DNA from: Candidatus Gastranaerophilales bacterium
Lineage (GTDB): Bacteria; Cyanobacteriota; Vampirovibrionia; Gastranaerophilales; Gastranaerophilaceae
DNA: 64,000 nt
Direction: 5' to 3'
Assembly: GCA_944327275.1 (NCBI GenBank)
Contig: CALVHB010000023.1
Location: 1 to 64,000 of the forward strand
Each line of letters starts with the position of its first letter. Positions within the stretch are counted from its first letter, which is position 1. Below the pieces are notes generated by a model. It searched no databases, was not told the DNA's origin, and worked only from the letters and a program-made list of their open reading frames with translations. Positions 17,738 to 27,349 of this stretch are shown here, piece by piece. The translations under genes were made by a program, and so were the position numbers.

Positions 17738-18301
17738 ATGTTAAAAAAATTATTTACAGTTCTTGCTTTATTTATTGGTTCGACTTTTTGTTGCGCGGAA
17801 GAACTTCATTTCAATAATGAGGTTTATACTTTGAAATATAGTGCCATTGCTCCAAAAACCGGAGGGTACGGAAATGAGTATTTTAAGAAATATGAAAATA
17901 TTTCTTCTTGGACAAAGATGATAGGTATTTACTATTATCCCGAGGAGAGCAGCCCTTTGAAATTTGTTGAAGATTTTGACAAAATAGTTGAAAATACTGA
18001 TAATAGCGTGCTTTTAAAAATCGTTGAAAATAAAAAATCTGATAAAGCTGTTATAAGTTTTCTTGTAAACGGAAGCGAAAATGCTAAGAAATATTTCGAA
18101 CATGATATATATAAATTTGAAAAACATCCGACAAAAGGCATGGTGGCTGTAAAGTATGCTGTGAAGCACTACTTCACTAATAATAATGAAATAAATAAAA
18201 TTGCAAATGAAGTCAAAGCAGAAAATGATAAATATCTGGAAATGCTTATATCATCATCAATTCCACCAGTTGTAGAAAGAGATATTCAACTCAATAATTA
18301 A
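17738..18301 (+). CDS. Secreted hypothetical protein
   Basis: This 187-residue protein has a clear signal peptide (MLKKLFTVLALFIGSTFCCA, cleavage near residue 20), so it should reach the periplasm. The rest looks alpha/beta and charged, with repeated Glu-Asn-Lys stretches, and has no motif I recognise. No Shine-Dalgarno is present; a TATAAT directly abuts the ATG. It may be transcribed with the pump component upstream, but the 66-base gap and promoter-like sequence suggest independence. Confidence 0.7.
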   Translation: MLKKLFTVLALFIGSTFCCAEELHFNNEVYTLKYSAIAPKTGGYGNEYFKKYENISSWTKMIGIYYYPEESSPLKFVEDFDKIVENTDNSVLLKIVENKKSDKAVISFLVNGSENAKKYFEHDIYKFEKHPTKGMVAVKYAVKHYFTNNNEINKIANEVKAENDKYLEMLISSSIPPVVERDIQLNN

Positions 18302-18314
18302 AAAGTCAGTAAAG

Positions 18315-18343
18315 TTGACATTATTGATATGTAACTCTATTAT
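18315..18343 (+). promoter_or_regulatory. Promoter for the radical SAM gene (leaderless arrangement)
   Basis: TTGACA, 17-base spacer, TATTAT, then 6 bases to the ATG at 18350. Transcription should begin at or next to the start codon, and there is no Shine-Dalgarno. Confidence 0.75.
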
Positions 18344-18349
18344 TTAATT

Positions 18350-19153
18350 ATGGTAGTTGAAGATACAACAAGAGTTAAAGATTATCTAAACAAAACAAAA
18401 TTAGAGGCATTGGATTATGTAATAAATCCATACGTAGGATGTCCTAATAAGTGTTTGTATTGCTATGCTGCTTATATGTCCAGCTTCAGTAAACATTCTG
18501 AAGAATGGGGTGAGTTTATAGATGTAAAAAGGACAAGTAAGAAAATCAATATTTTTAAAATTAAGAATAAAAAAGTTATGATAAGTACTGTTACTGATCC
18601 TTATAATTCTTATGAAGAAAAATATCGAATTACCAGAATGATTATGGAACAGTTGGTTAAGTCAGAAGCTTTTTTAAGTATAGTTACGAAATCTAAATTA
18701 GTGTTAAGAGATATTGACTTATTTAAACAAATGAAACATCTTGAAGTAGCCCTTTCTATCAGTACTTTGGATGAAAATTTGAAAACGAAGTTGGAACCAA
18801 ATTCTTCTTCTATTGCAGAAAGACTTGAAACTTTAAAAATTTTGAAGCAGAATGGTATAAAGACGGTTGCATTTATAGCTCCAATAATTCCTCAAATTAC
18901 GGATTTCAGAAGTATAATAAATGCTACCAAAGATTTTGTAGATGAGTATTGGTTTGATAATTTGAATTTAAGAAGTAGTTTTAAGACTAAGATGTTTAAA
19001 TTTATAGATGATGAATATCCGATATTCAAGGCATTATATGAAGATATTTATAACAAAAAGAATTCTGAATATTTTGAACAAACAAACAAAGAAATAGATG
19101 ATTATTGCCTATCAAATGGCATTATGTATAAAAATTTTTCTGCCGGCACATAA
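18350..19153 (+). CDS. Radical SAM protein, SPL-like family
   Basis: This 267-residue cytosolic protein has the radical SAM cluster motif GCPNKCLYCYA (Cx3Cx2C) near residue 30 and further motifs MISTVTDPYNSYEEKY and SIVTKSKLVLRDIDL typical of the SplB-like group of DNA-repair-like radical SAM enzymes of unknown substrate. It lacks the C-terminal extensions of true spore photoproduct lyase and is shorter. It stands alone under its own promoter. The exact reaction is unknown. Confidence 0.82.
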   Translation: MVVEDTTRVKDYLNKTKLEALDYVINPYVGCPNKCLYCYAAYMSSFSKHSEEWGEFIDVKRTSKKINIFKIKNKKVMISTVTDPYNSYEEKYRITRMIMEQLVKSEAFLSIVTKSKLVLRDIDLFKQMKHLEVALSISTLDENLKTKLEPNSSSIAERLETLKILKQNGIKTVAFIAPIIPQITDFRSIINATKDFVDEYWFDNLNLRSSFKTKMFKFIDDEYPIFKALYEDIYNKKNSEYFEQTNKEIDDYCLSNGIMYKNFSAGT

Positions 19154-19201
19154 ATTGCTTCTTGACCAAAATAAAAAATCTTTGCCGGCTTTTCCTAAAA
19201 T

Positions 19202-20692
19202 TTAAAGGACATTGATGAATCTTTCGAAGGCATCTTGTCCTTTTTTGTCTCTTTTGAATACTCCACAGCATTCAAGGACTTTTGCAAAGACAAGTCCTGT
19301 TTCTTCTTCTAAAATCGTCATTATATTGTTTTCATCAACATTTTTATATTTAGGTAGAAAACTATTAACCCAATCAGCATGTTTATTAGTTAAGTCGTTT
19401 TCGTACAAGTTTCCTTTTTTAAGCACTAATTTTGCTATTTCTTTAAATTCTTTTTCGAGTCTTGATGGAAGTACTGCAAGTCCCATAACCTCGATAAGTC
19501 CAATATTTTCTTTTTTTATATGATGAAGTTCTTTATGAGGATGGTAGACTCCCAAAGGATGTTCTTCCGTTGTAATATTATTTCTTAAAACTAAGTCGAG
19601 CTCATAAAATTCCCCTCTTTTTCTTGCAATAGGAGTGATAGTGTTATGAGGTTCGTTATTTGTATTTGCGTATATAAATACATTTGCATCACTGTAATTT
19701 CGCCATAAATCAAGTATGTGAGAAGCAAATTTAATAATTCTTTCTGAATTTTTACTTCTTAATCTTAATACTGACATAGGCCATTTAACTATTCCTGTTT
19801 CAATATCTTCAAAATTTTTAATTTTAAAAGTCTTTTCAACTGGAGCTTTTTCCATTGCAAATTTGTAATTTCCACCTTGAAAATGGTCGTGTGTAAGTAT
19901 TGAACCGCCAACTATAGGTAAGTCTGCGTTTGATCCTATAAAATAGTGAGGAAATAATTCGATAAAATCAAAAAGCTTTTTGAAAGTATTTTCATTTATC
20001 ACCATAGGAGTGTGATTCTCATTAAGGATTATGCAGTGTTCGTTGTAGTAAACATATGGAGAGTATTGAAAATACCAATTTTCATTATTTAGTTTTATAG
20101 GTATAATTCTGTGGTTTTGTCTTGCAGGATGGTTTATTCTGCCTGTGTAACCTTCATTTTCAGGACAAAGCATACATTTTGGATAACTACTTTGTTTTAG
20201 TTTTTTAGCTTCCGCAATTGCTTTAGGGTCTTTTTCCGGTTTGGAAAGATTTATAGACAAATCAAGGGTACCGTATTCTGTGTCAGTTTTCCATCTTATA
20301 TCTTTTTTAATTCTATATCGTCTTATGTAGTCAGTGTTTTGGCTAAATTCATAAAACCAATCCGTTGCATTTTGAGGAGAAAGAGTATATTTAGTCTTAA
20401 ATGAGTCTATAATTTCGTGAGGAAACGGAGTTAACGCTCCCATGATTTTTGTATCAAAAAGATCTTTCCTTACAATATTATCTTCTATTAATCCTTTTTG
20501 TATTGCATATTCAAGAATTTCTTGAAGAGTTAGCTCAAGGTCTATATTCTGAAAATTTTCTTCAGGTTCAATATACTCATCGAGTTGTAATATTTCTAGA
20601 ATTCTATTTATCGCATAATTTTTATCTGTAATGTTAATTAAATTTTTTTCGATTGCATATTGTACAAGTTTTTTTATGAATTTATTAATCAT
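19202..20692 (-). CDS. galT: Galactose-1-phosphate uridylyltransferase, class II (Firmicutes type)
   Basis: GalT exchanges UMP between UDP-glucose and galactose 1-phosphate in the Leloir pathway. The 496-residue length and lack of the class I HPH pattern place it in the larger class II group. The catalytic HxHxQ is THDHFQGG (His268, His270, Gln272); a CMLCPENEGYTGR segment (about 173-185) is typical. It lies 9 bases after galK, so the two are probably cotranscribed. Confidence 0.93.
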   Translation of the reverse strand: MINKFIKKLVQYAIEKNLINITDKNYAINRILEILQLDEYIEPEENFQNIDLELTLQEILEYAIQKGLIEDNIVRKDLFDTKIMGALTPFPHEIIDSFKTKYTLSPQNATDWFYEFSQNTDYIRRYRIKKDIRWKTDTEYGTLDLSINLSKPEKDPKAIAEAKKLKQSSYPKCMLCPENEGYTGRINHPARQNHRIIPIKLNNENWYFQYSPYVYYNEHCIILNENHTPMVINENTFKKLFDFIELFPHYFIGSNADLPIVGGSILTHDHFQGGNYKFAMEKAPVEKTFKIKNFEDIETGIVKWPMSVLRLRSKNSERIIKFASHILDLWRNYSDANVFIYANTNNEPHNTITPIARKRGEFYELDLVLRNNITTEEHPLGVYHPHKELHHIKKENIGLIEVMGLAVLPSRLEKEFKEIAKLVLKKGNLYENDLTNKHADWVNSFLPKYKNVDENNIMTILEEETGLVFAKVLECCGVFKRDKKGQDAFERFINVL

Positions 20693-20701
20693 ACTACCTC
20701 T

Positions 20702-21988
20702 TTATGCAATTTGTATTCCACCAATAGGTCTGATGGAAAGTATGTGACAAGAGTTTTTCCCAACTATACTTTCTATTTCTGTTTTAAATTCATCAAGCAT
20801 ATCAATCGGGACGAATGCTTGTACTGTTCCGGCAAAACCTCCGCCATGGACTCTGTATGCACCTTTATTATTTAGAAGTTCTTCACAAATACTAAGTGTA
20901 AGACCTACTGCTTGTTCTTTTTTAGAACCGCAGACACATACGTTTTGTAAGTACATGTATGAGGAGAAACCTGATTCTTTTAGTAATCCCAGAAATTTTT
21001 CAAATTCTCCTTTTGATAGTAGCTCAGCTTCTTTTTCGGCTCTTTTATTTTCGTTAAAAAAGTGAATAGCTCTTAAAACCGCTCTGTCTCCTATTGTTTT
21101 TCTAATTTGCGGAATAGATTTTAAAAATTCATTTTTATTAACTTCTCGAAGAACTTCTTTCCCAAAAGCATTTGCAACTTGTTTCATTTCTATAGGAATT
21201 GCAGCATATTCATCTGTAAGATCTGCATGATCTGCTCCTGAATCTATTATACATAGTGCGTATCCTGTTTGAGTAAAATCAAAATTAATTTTATTAATTT
21301 TAGGATTTTCTGTATTTTTAAAGTCAATTTCAATAATCCCGCCAACGGAAGATGCCATTTGATCCATAAGACCGCAAGGCTTTCCAAAATAAACATTTTC
21401 TGCAAATTGCCCTATTTTTGCTATTTCAACAGGATTAATTTCATTGTTGCAAAACAGACCGTTTATGACATTCCCTATAAGAACTTCAAACGCTGCAGAG
21501 GAAGATAGTCCTGAACCTTTTAGAACATTAGATGTTGTGTAGCAGTCAAATCCTTTTATTTTATATCCGAGAGACTTAATTTTTGCTGCTATCCCCCTAA
21601 TTAAAGATTTTGCTTGGTTAAATTCCTTTTCATCAGGTTCCATTTCATCAAGTTTAATAACATCAAGAGGATATCCCTCTGACTTTACTCTGATTTCATC
21701 GGAATTATTGATACTTGCTACTGCTATTACATCCAAATTTACACTTCCGGCTAAAACGCAGCCATGCTGGTGGTCAGTGTGATTTCCTCCAATTTCTGTC
21801 CTGCCGGGCGCTGAAAATAAAGCAACATTTTCGTAAGGGGAAAAAGTTTTTTCAAAGTCATCTATAAGACCTAAAAATCTTTTAATATAAAAATTAGTTC
21901 CGTCATCATCTGTACAGTATAATTCTTTAATTTTGCTGTTAAAAAGACCATTTAGCAAATCTTCTTTTAGTTTTTCTCTCTTAATCAT
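20702..21988 (-). CDS. galK: Galactokinase
   Basis: GalK phosphorylates galactose at C1 using ATP. The 428-residue GHMP kinase has the galactokinase signature PGRTEIGGNHTDHQHG (61-76), the ATP loop KGSGLSSSAA (about 157-166), the catalytic Asp region GLMDQMASSVGG (Asp near 210) and the C-terminal HGGGFAGTVQAF. Slightly longer than E. coli GalK (382). Precedes galT in one operon; an acyltransferase gene follows the same orientation 57 bases upstream. Confidence 0.95.
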   Translation of the reverse strand: MIKREKLKEDLLNGLFNSKIKELYCTDDDGTNFYIKRFLGLIDDFEKTFSPYENVALFSAPGRTEIGGNHTDHQHGCVLAGSVNLDVIAVASINNSDEIRVKSEGYPLDVIKLDEMEPDEKEFNQAKSLIRGIAAKIKSLGYKIKGFDCYTTSNVLKGSGLSSSAAFEVLIGNVINGLFCNNEINPVEIAKIGQFAENVYFGKPCGLMDQMASSVGGIIEIDFKNTENPKINKINFDFTQTGYALCIIDSGADHADLTDEYAAIPIEMKQVANAFGKEVLREVNKNEFLKSIPQIRKTIGDRAVLRAIHFFNENKRAEKEAELLSKGEFEKFLGLLKESGFSSYMYLQNVCVCGSKKEQAVGLTLSICEELLNNKGAYRVHGGGFAGTVQAFVPIDMLDEFKTEIESIVGKNSCHILSIRPIGGIQIA

Positions 21989-22045
21989 AAAATCTCCGTC
22001 CTATTATAATTTTATTCCATATAAGTGAGAAAATATAACAATCAA

Positions 22046-23140
22046 TTAGTTGAATTTTTTCAAAAATTTATTTCTTAATAGGTTAGAAAGATATTTTTCA
22101 CCAAATTCATAAAGAAAGATCGAAAATATACAGTTTAGAACAAATAAAATCAAACAAACTTGTATTGTTAATAAGTTTTTAAAGTTATTTATAAATACAT
22201 AATATATGTGAAAACTAAGTCCTTGTACCAGATAGAACGAAAATGAAATGTTTGAGCAATATTGTATAAATTTTGAAGAACATAATTTTGTTATTTTTTT
22301 ATCTTTAATCAGTGATGTAAAGTAAATTATTAAACCAAACATAGGCACTACTGCAATATTAAATAGAGGGAATTTTCCATTAAATCCCATTCCTGCAAGA
22401 ATTTTTACAGCTAATACAAGTCCTATAGTTGAACCGATAGTATATAGTAAACAGTAATCTTTATCTTTGTTTTTATTTTTATCATTATTTTCAATATAAA
22501 GCTTTGCAATACACATACCTATAACAAATTCCGGAATCCTAAATATTGGATTGGAATATATCATTGTAATATTTTCTCTAAATATTCCCAATATTACAGA
22601 AGGGTAAACTGCAAAAAATAACATTGTTGCTATTATGTATTTTGTTTTTATATTCATGTTTTTTACGATATGTTGGAGATATGGAAAACATAAATATAAC
22701 GCAAAGACTGTTGAAACAAACCATGTTCCAGCATTTCCAACATTGTAGTTCGCAGAAGGATAAAATGATTGTTGTAGCAAAAGTTCTCCAGGTAATAGTG
22801 CTACTTTTTTTATTAATGTTGTCTTATCTAAAATATATATTATTATTAGATATACAAAATATGATGGATAAATTCTAATAAATCTTTTTTTTATAAATTC
22901 AAATAAATTTTCTTTTTCAATTATATTTTTGTTTTGATTTGTGTAGTATAGTAAAAACCCTGAAAGCATAAAAAACAAAACCATAAATATGGCGCCGTTA
23001 ATAAAAAATTTGTTTAAGATTTTTGAATACAAGTCTAAATGACAATGTAATTTTAAATGAAAAATAAAAACTGATAAGGCTGCTACTATTCTAAGAATAT
23101 CAAGTGTGTATATTTTATTGTTAAGTCTCGTTTTTTCCAT
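22046..23140 (-). CDS. Acyltransferase 3 family membrane protein (OafA-like)
   Basis: This 364-residue integral membrane protein has about ten hydrophobic segments. It starts with the family signature YTLDILRIVAALSVFIFHLKLH, containing the conserved R and active-site His, followed by FFMLSGFLLYY and FIKKRFIRIYPSYF. The family O-acetylates surface polysaccharides, LPS or peptidoglycan. No signal for the SGNH extension found in some members. It lies upstream of galK on the same strand; a role in modifying a galactose-containing surface glycan is possible but not shown. Confidence 0.85.
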   Translation of the reverse strand: MEKTRLNNKIYTLDILRIVAALSVFIFHLKLHCHLDLYSKILNKFFINGAIFMVLFFMLSGFLLYYTNQNKNIIEKENLFEFIKKRFIRIYPSYFVYLIIIYILDKTTLIKKVALLPGELLLQQSFYPSANYNVGNAGTWFVSTVFALYLCFPYLQHIVKNMNIKTKYIIATMLFFAVYPSVILGIFRENITMIYSNPIFRIPEFVIGMCIAKLYIENNDKNKNKDKDYCLLYTIGSTIGLVLAVKILAGMGFNGKFPLFNIAVVPMFGLIIYFTSLIKDKKITKLCSSKFIQYCSNISFSFYLVQGLSFHIYYVFINNFKNLLTIQVCLILFVLNCIFSIFLYEFGEKYLSNLLRNKFLKKFN

Positions 23141-23220
23141 ATAGGTAGTATATCATAAAATTTAATTTGGCAATTTTGTAAAAATTTATATAATTTGAAT
23201 GATTAATATTTAAAAAAAAT

Positions 23221-23229
23221 TGGTATAAT
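23221..23229 (+). promoter_or_regulatory. Extended -10 promoter element for the sugar symporter
   Basis: TGGTATAAT 43 bases before the ATG at 23272; a gggaga Shine-Dalgarno follows downstream of it. Confidence 0.55.
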
Positions 23230-23271
23230 AAAAATATAGTTTTTCTGTATTGTTTTTGGGAGATTTTATTT

Positions 23272-24684
23272 ATGGAAGATTGTATTAACAATTATGATGA
23301 AATCAGGGCCAAAAAAGCAAAAAGAATGAAAGTGTTCATTTCATTCGCGGCAGGTATGGCTGGTTTGTTATTTGGGCTTGATATTGGTGTTATTTCAGGA
23401 GCACTGCCTTTTATTACAACTCATTTTGACTTATCAAGCAGATTACAAGAATGGGTTGTAAGTACGATGATGCTTGGTGCAGCTTTAGGTGCAATGTCTA
23501 CAGGATGGATTTCTTTCAAATTAGGTAGGAAAAAAAGTCTTATGGCAGGTGCAGCTCTATTTGTTTTAGGCTCTATAGGTTGTTCTTGCACTCCTAATGT
23601 TGCTACTTTATTAGTTTCTAGAGTAATGTTAGGTTTTGCGGTTGGTATTGCATCATATGTTGCTCCTCTTTATTTGTCAGAAATGTCTGAGAAAGAAGAT
23701 CGCGGTAAGTTGATTTCAATGTACCAGATGATGGTTACTATTGGTATATTGGTTGCTTTTATTTCAGATACCATATTCAGTTATGGCGGACACTGGCGAT
23801 TAATGCTTGGAGTAATCAGTATTCCGGCTATTCTTTTGATGGTTTCTGTATTTGGTTTGCCTGATAGTCCAAGGTGGTTAGCATCTAAGGGACACTTTGA
23901 AAAGGCGAAAGATATTTTGAGGATGCTTAGCACAACTGATGCTAAGGCAGATGGAGAGTTATCTGAAATTAAGGAAAGTCTTAAAGTTAAACAGGAAGGA
24001 TGGGGACTTTTCAAAGAAAATAAAAATGTTAGAAGAGCTGTTTACCTTGGTATGTTATTGCAAGCAATGCAACAGTTTACAGGTATGAATGTTATACTGT
24101 ATTATGCTCCGCAAATATTCAAACATGCTGGTTTTGCAAATACAGAACAACAAATGATTGCTACTGTTGTATGTGGACTTACAAATACTTTGGCTACTTT
24201 AATTGCTATGAGAACTGTTGATAAACAGGGTAGAAAACCTATTTTAAAAATTGGTTTTGCAGGCATGGCAATGGGTACATTTTTACTGGGTGTTTGCTTG
24301 TATATGATAAATGCCGGATTTAGTGCGCTATGGATTTCTATAGCTGCAGTTTTGATGACATTATTTACAATTACAAGCTTTGCAATGAGCGCAGGACCGG
24401 TAGTTTGGATTTTATGTTCAGAAATTCAGCCATTAAAGAGCAGAGACTTTGGTGTAGCTTGTTCAACTACAACAAACTGGATTGTTAATATGATTATTGG
24501 AGCTACATTCCTTACTTTAATTAATAGCTTCGGAATTGCAGTGACATTCTGGTTATACACTGCTTTGAACTTATCATTTGTTGTCCTTACTATTTTACTA
24601 ATTCCTGAAACTAAGGGAATTTCTCTCGAGAACATTGAAAAGAACTTAATGGATGGAAAGCCGCTTAAGGACATAGGTGTTTAA
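23272..24684 (+). CDS. MFS sugar:proton symporter, sugar porter family (GalP/XylE-like)
   Basis: This 470-residue transporter has 12 hydrophobic segments and sugar porter signatures: [13 protein letters not shown], the R-x-G-R-(K/R) loop LGRKKS, PDSPRWL after TM6, [14 protein letters not shown] in TM7, DKQGRKP and the closing PETKGISLE. The QQFxGMN motif is the hexose-binding site in GalP and XylE. Lying among galT, galK and galM it most likely imports galactose. Its last 20 bases overlap the end of convergent galM. Confidence 0.9.
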   Translation: MEDCINNYDEIRAKKAKRMKVFISFAAGMAGLLFGLDIGVISGALPFITTHFDLSSRLQEWVVSTMMLGAALGAMSTGWISFKLGRKKSLMAGAALFVLGSIGCSCTPNVATLLVSRVMLGFAVGIASYVAPLYLSEMSEKEDRGKLISMYQMMVTIGILVAFISDTIFSYGGHWRLMLGVISIPAILLMVSVFGLPDSPRWLASKGHFEKAKDILRMLSTTDAKADGELSEIKESLKVKQEGWGLFKENKNVRRAVYLGMLLQAMQQFTGMNVILYYAPQIFKHAGFANTEQQMIATVVCGLTNTLATLIAMRTVDKQGRKPILKIGFAGMAMGTFLLGVCLYMINAGFSALWISIAAVLMTLFTITSFAMSAGPVVWILCSEIQPLKSRDFGVACSTTTNWIVNMIIGATFLTLINSFGIAVTFWLYTALNLSFVVLTILLIPETKGISLENIEKNLMDGKPLKDIGV

Positions 24685-25648
24685 AAACGTATTTTATAGT
24701 TTTATCGTAGACTTCTCCCGCCTTTAAAATAGGTTGGGGGAAGTTTTTATTTGCAAAAGCATTAGGAAAATATTGGCATTCAAGACAAAAGCCTGAATGG
24801 TTAGTTATTGGTGTGTTGTTTTTCCCATTTTCTGCTCCATCTAAATAATTCCCGCTGTAAAATTGAACCCCGGGTAGGTTAGAATGGACTTCAAGTTCTA
24901 TGCCGCTTTCTAAAGAAAAGGCTCTTGCGACTTTTTTTATTGTTCCATCAAAATTGTTTACTGCCCAGTTGTTATCAAATCCTTTTGCATAAGCGATTTG
25001 ATAGTATTTATTATCAATATCTGTTGAAATTTTCTTCGGTTCTGTAAAATCTAGTGGAGTATGCTTTACAGGAATAAGTTTTCCTGTTGGTAAAGATTTA
25101 TCATCATTTTCTGTGAAATAATCTGAAAATATTTGGACAAAATGATCTAGGATATTTCCATATCCATTTAAGTTAAAGTATGAATGATTTGTTAGATTAC
25201 ATACGGTATCCTTATCTGTAGTTGCTTTATAGTTTATGCAAAGTGAATTATTCTGAAGAGTATATGTTACCTGTACATTGAGATTCCCTGGATAATTTTC
25301 TTCTCCGTCTTTTGATAGGTAAGTTAAAATTATTCCGTTTTTAATTTCAGAATATTCCCATATCTTCTTATCAAACCCCAGAATTCCACCGTGTAAGTGG
25401 TTTTCTCCATCATTACAGTTAAGTTTGTGTTGAATTCCATTAAGTTCAATAATTCCGTTTTTTATTCTGTTACAGCATCGTCCTACGGTTGCTCCAATAT
25501 ACTTGGTTTGTCTTTTATATTTTTCAATATCATCATAGCCGAGTACGACGTCAACAAAATTGTTATCTTTGTCTTTAAATTTTATTGAGACTATTGTTGC
25601 TCCAAATTCGGATATTTCTACTTCTAAATATTCATTCTTTATAATCAT
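24665..25648 (-). CDS. galM: Aldose 1-epimerase (mutarotase)
   Basis: GalM interconverts alpha and beta galactose, feeding GalK. The 327-residue beta-sandwich protein has the family motifs [11 protein letters not shown] (usually GRxANRI), NHLHGG, the catalytic His in LTNHSYFNL, and the catalytic Glu in [13 protein letters not shown]. It runs opposite to the symporter, whose 3' end it overlaps by 20 bases, so neither gene has an intergenic terminator here. It completes the Leloir pathway except galE, which is not in the window. Confidence 0.93.
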   Translation of the reverse strand: MIIKNEYLEVEISEFGATIVSIKFKDKDNNFVDVVLGYDDIEKYKRQTKYIGATVGRCCNRIKNGIIELNGIQHKLNCNDGENHLHGGILGFDKKIWEYSEIKNGIILTYLSKDGEENYPGNLNVQVTYTLQNNSLCINYKATTDKDTVCNLTNHSYFNLNGYGNILDHFVQIFSDYFTENDDKSLPTGKLIPVKHTPLDFTEPKKISTDIDNKYYQIAYAKGFDNNWAVNNFDGTIKKVARAFSLESGIELEVHSNLPGVQFYSGNYLDGAENGKNNTPITNHSGFCLECQYFPNAFANKNFPQPILKAGEVYDKTIKYVFKHLCP

Positions 25649-25704
25649 AATTTCATGATAACATAATATTTGTATAAGAGGTATAAGTTTTAGGAGATTT
25701 TTAT

Positions 25705-26331
25705 ATGAAAGTATTGTTGATTAATGGCAGTAGCAGAGAATATGGATGTACATATACTGCGCTTAAGGAAGTGGCTGACTCTTTAGAAAAAAATGGGATT
25801 GATACTGAAATAATTTTTATAGGGAATGAGCCAATTAGAGATTGTATTGGGTGTGGTTATTGCAAAAAGAATAAGTGCGGATGTGTATTCAAAGATGATA
25901 TTGTTAACGAAGTTATAGAAAAAGCAAAATCTGCTGATGGATTTGTGTTTGGTTCTCCTGTGTATTATGCGCATCCAAGCGGCAGGCTTTTGTCTTTTAT
26001 GGATAGATTGTTTTATGCCGGATCTGAAAATTTTGCTTTTAAACCGGCAGCAGCGGTTGTTTCTGCAAGAAGGGCAGGAACTTCTGCTTCATTAGATGCT
26101 ATAATTAAGCATTTTACTATTAACAAAATGCCTGTTATATCTTCAAATTATTGGAATATGGTACATGGAAGCTGCCCTGAAGATGTGAAAAAAGACTTGG
26201 AGGGCTTGCAGATTATGCGAGGTTTAGGTGACAATATGGCTTGGATATTAAAGTGTATAAAAGCAGGAAAAGAGGCTGGAATAGGGTGTCCAAAGACAGA
26301 AGATAAAATTTGGACAAATTTTATAAGATAA
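25705..26331 (+). CDS. Iron-sulfur flavoprotein-like NADPH-dependent FMN reductase family protein
   Basis: This 208-residue protein begins with a flavodoxin-like strand and phosphate loop, MKVLLINGSSREYGCTY, and has the compact cysteine motif Cx2Cx2Cx4C at Cys47, 50, 53 and 58, matching the 4Fe-4S motif of the Isf family, with a fifth Cys at 60. GSPVYYAHPSG binds FMN. Such proteins shuttle electrons in anaerobes. A good aggag Shine-Dalgarno precedes the ATG. Compare the related gene at 31258. Confidence 0.85.
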   Translation: MKVLLINGSSREYGCTYTALKEVADSLEKNGIDTEIIFIGNEPIRDCIGCGYCKKNKCGCVFKDDIVNEVIEKAKSADGFVFGSPVYYAHPSGRLLSFMDRLFYAGSENFAFKPAAAVVSARRAGTSASLDAIIKHFTINKMPVISSNYWNMVHGSCPEDVKKDLEGLQIMRGLGDNMAWILKCIKAGKEAGIGCPKTEDKIWTNFIR

Positions 26332-26335
26332 TATT

Positions 26336-26368
26336 AAAAAAGGATGATATATTATCATCCTTTTTTTT
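26336..26368. terminator. Bidirectional terminator
   Basis: AAAAAAGGATGATA / TATCATCCTTTTTT with a 3-base loop and T run, between convergent genes ending at 26331 and 26367. Confidence 0.92.
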
Positions 26369-27278
26369 AATTAAGTTTTTGTATTAATTCATTTTTTACA
26401 TCAGATAAAGGCCCGTTGTTAGGAGTTCTGATGTTATGATAGTATTTTTTAGCAAATGTGAATGGATATTTCGGTAACCACGTAAATTTGATAAAAATAT
26501 TAACAGTCTCTGCACCTTGAGATAGCATAAGTTCATCTATTGTTTCTTCATGTGCAGGGGATATTGATGAAAATATTTTTATAAAATAATCTGTGAATGT
26601 AACAGCGGAATATCCTGAAGCTGTTACCGGATCTTTTATAAAAGCTGTTACCATAAAGTTTTTGTCATTTTTTATATTTTGAACATCTTCTGGTGGAGTG
26701 AATTCTTCCCCTGCAACTTGTTCAATTTCGTACCATTGCCCGTTATATTGAATTCGCATAATATTAGGTTTTGGCATATAAATATCATCAAATTTGTTAT
26801 CAAGAATAATTCTACCGTTTTTGTCAGAAAGACCGTATTTATAATTTTTCTTTGTAAGGAACATTCCGCCAAATAGAGGGTCAATAGATGTGTATTCCGG
26901 TGGAATAATAATTTCCCCCTTTTCATTATATACAGCGAAATCATTTTCATTACCTATTTTTAAGTATTTCCCAAATATTCTGTCTACGTGTCTGTACTTT
27001 GGTTCAACGAGTATTTCCCCTGAATTATTCATTAGACCAAATTTATATTTTTTTTGGATAATCCAAGCAGAATCTCCTAATCTTATTAATTTTCTGTATT
27101 CGGGCTTTACAATGATGTTTCCTTCTTTATCTTTAAGCCCAAATAAATTTTTCTCACTGTAGACTACGACGTCTGAATTCGTAAGGCCTGAATTTATTGC
27201 AACTTGAGCAGTTTCTGTTGCAATAGAACATGTTCCAATAAGCATTAGTAACGCAAATATTAATAAACTCTTTCTCAT
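26367..27278 (-). CDS. WG-repeat protein, secreted
   Basis: This 303-residue protein has a signal peptide (1-20, MRKSLLIFALLMLIGTCSIA) followed by four WG-type beta repeats between about residues 45 and 155. Each has the pattern (F/Y)GLxDxxGxIIxxPEYxxI (for example KFGLMNNSGEILVEPKYRHV). WG repeats form beta-rich binding domains. The C-terminal 130 residues are alpha/beta with no motif recognised. Likely periplasmic or surface-associated; partner unknown. Confidence 0.82.
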   Translation of the reverse strand: MRKSLLIFALLMLIGTCSIATETAQVAINSGLTNSDVVVYSEKNLFGLKDKEGNIIVKPEYRKLIRLGDSAWIIQKKYKFGLMNNSGEILVEPKYRHVDRIFGKYLKIGNENDFAVYNEKGEIIIPPEYTSIDPLFGGMFLTKKNYKYGLSDKNGRIILDNKFDDIYMPKPNIMRIQYNGQWYEIEQVAGEEFTPPEDVQNIKNDKNFMVTAFIKDPVTASGYSAVTFTDYFIKIFSSISPAHEETIDELMLSQGAETVNIFIKFTWLPKYPFTFAKKYYHNIRTPNNGPLSDVKNELIQKLN

Positions 27279-27308
27279 ACCGTTATGATATCACGAAATT
27301 TTGATTTA

Positions 27309-27317
27309 TGGTATAAT
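27309..27317 (+). promoter_or_regulatory. Extended -10 promoter element for the AsmA-like gene
   Basis: TGGTATAAT 33 bases before ATG 27350, followed by gaggag. Confidence 0.55.
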
Positions 27318-27349
27318 TTTTTACAAGAGGTTATGAGGAGTATGTGAAT

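Noticed and set aside
26672-26950. 92-codon minus-strand frame inside the WG-repeat gene
   Set aside because: Alternative frame of a well supported gene with no ribosome site.
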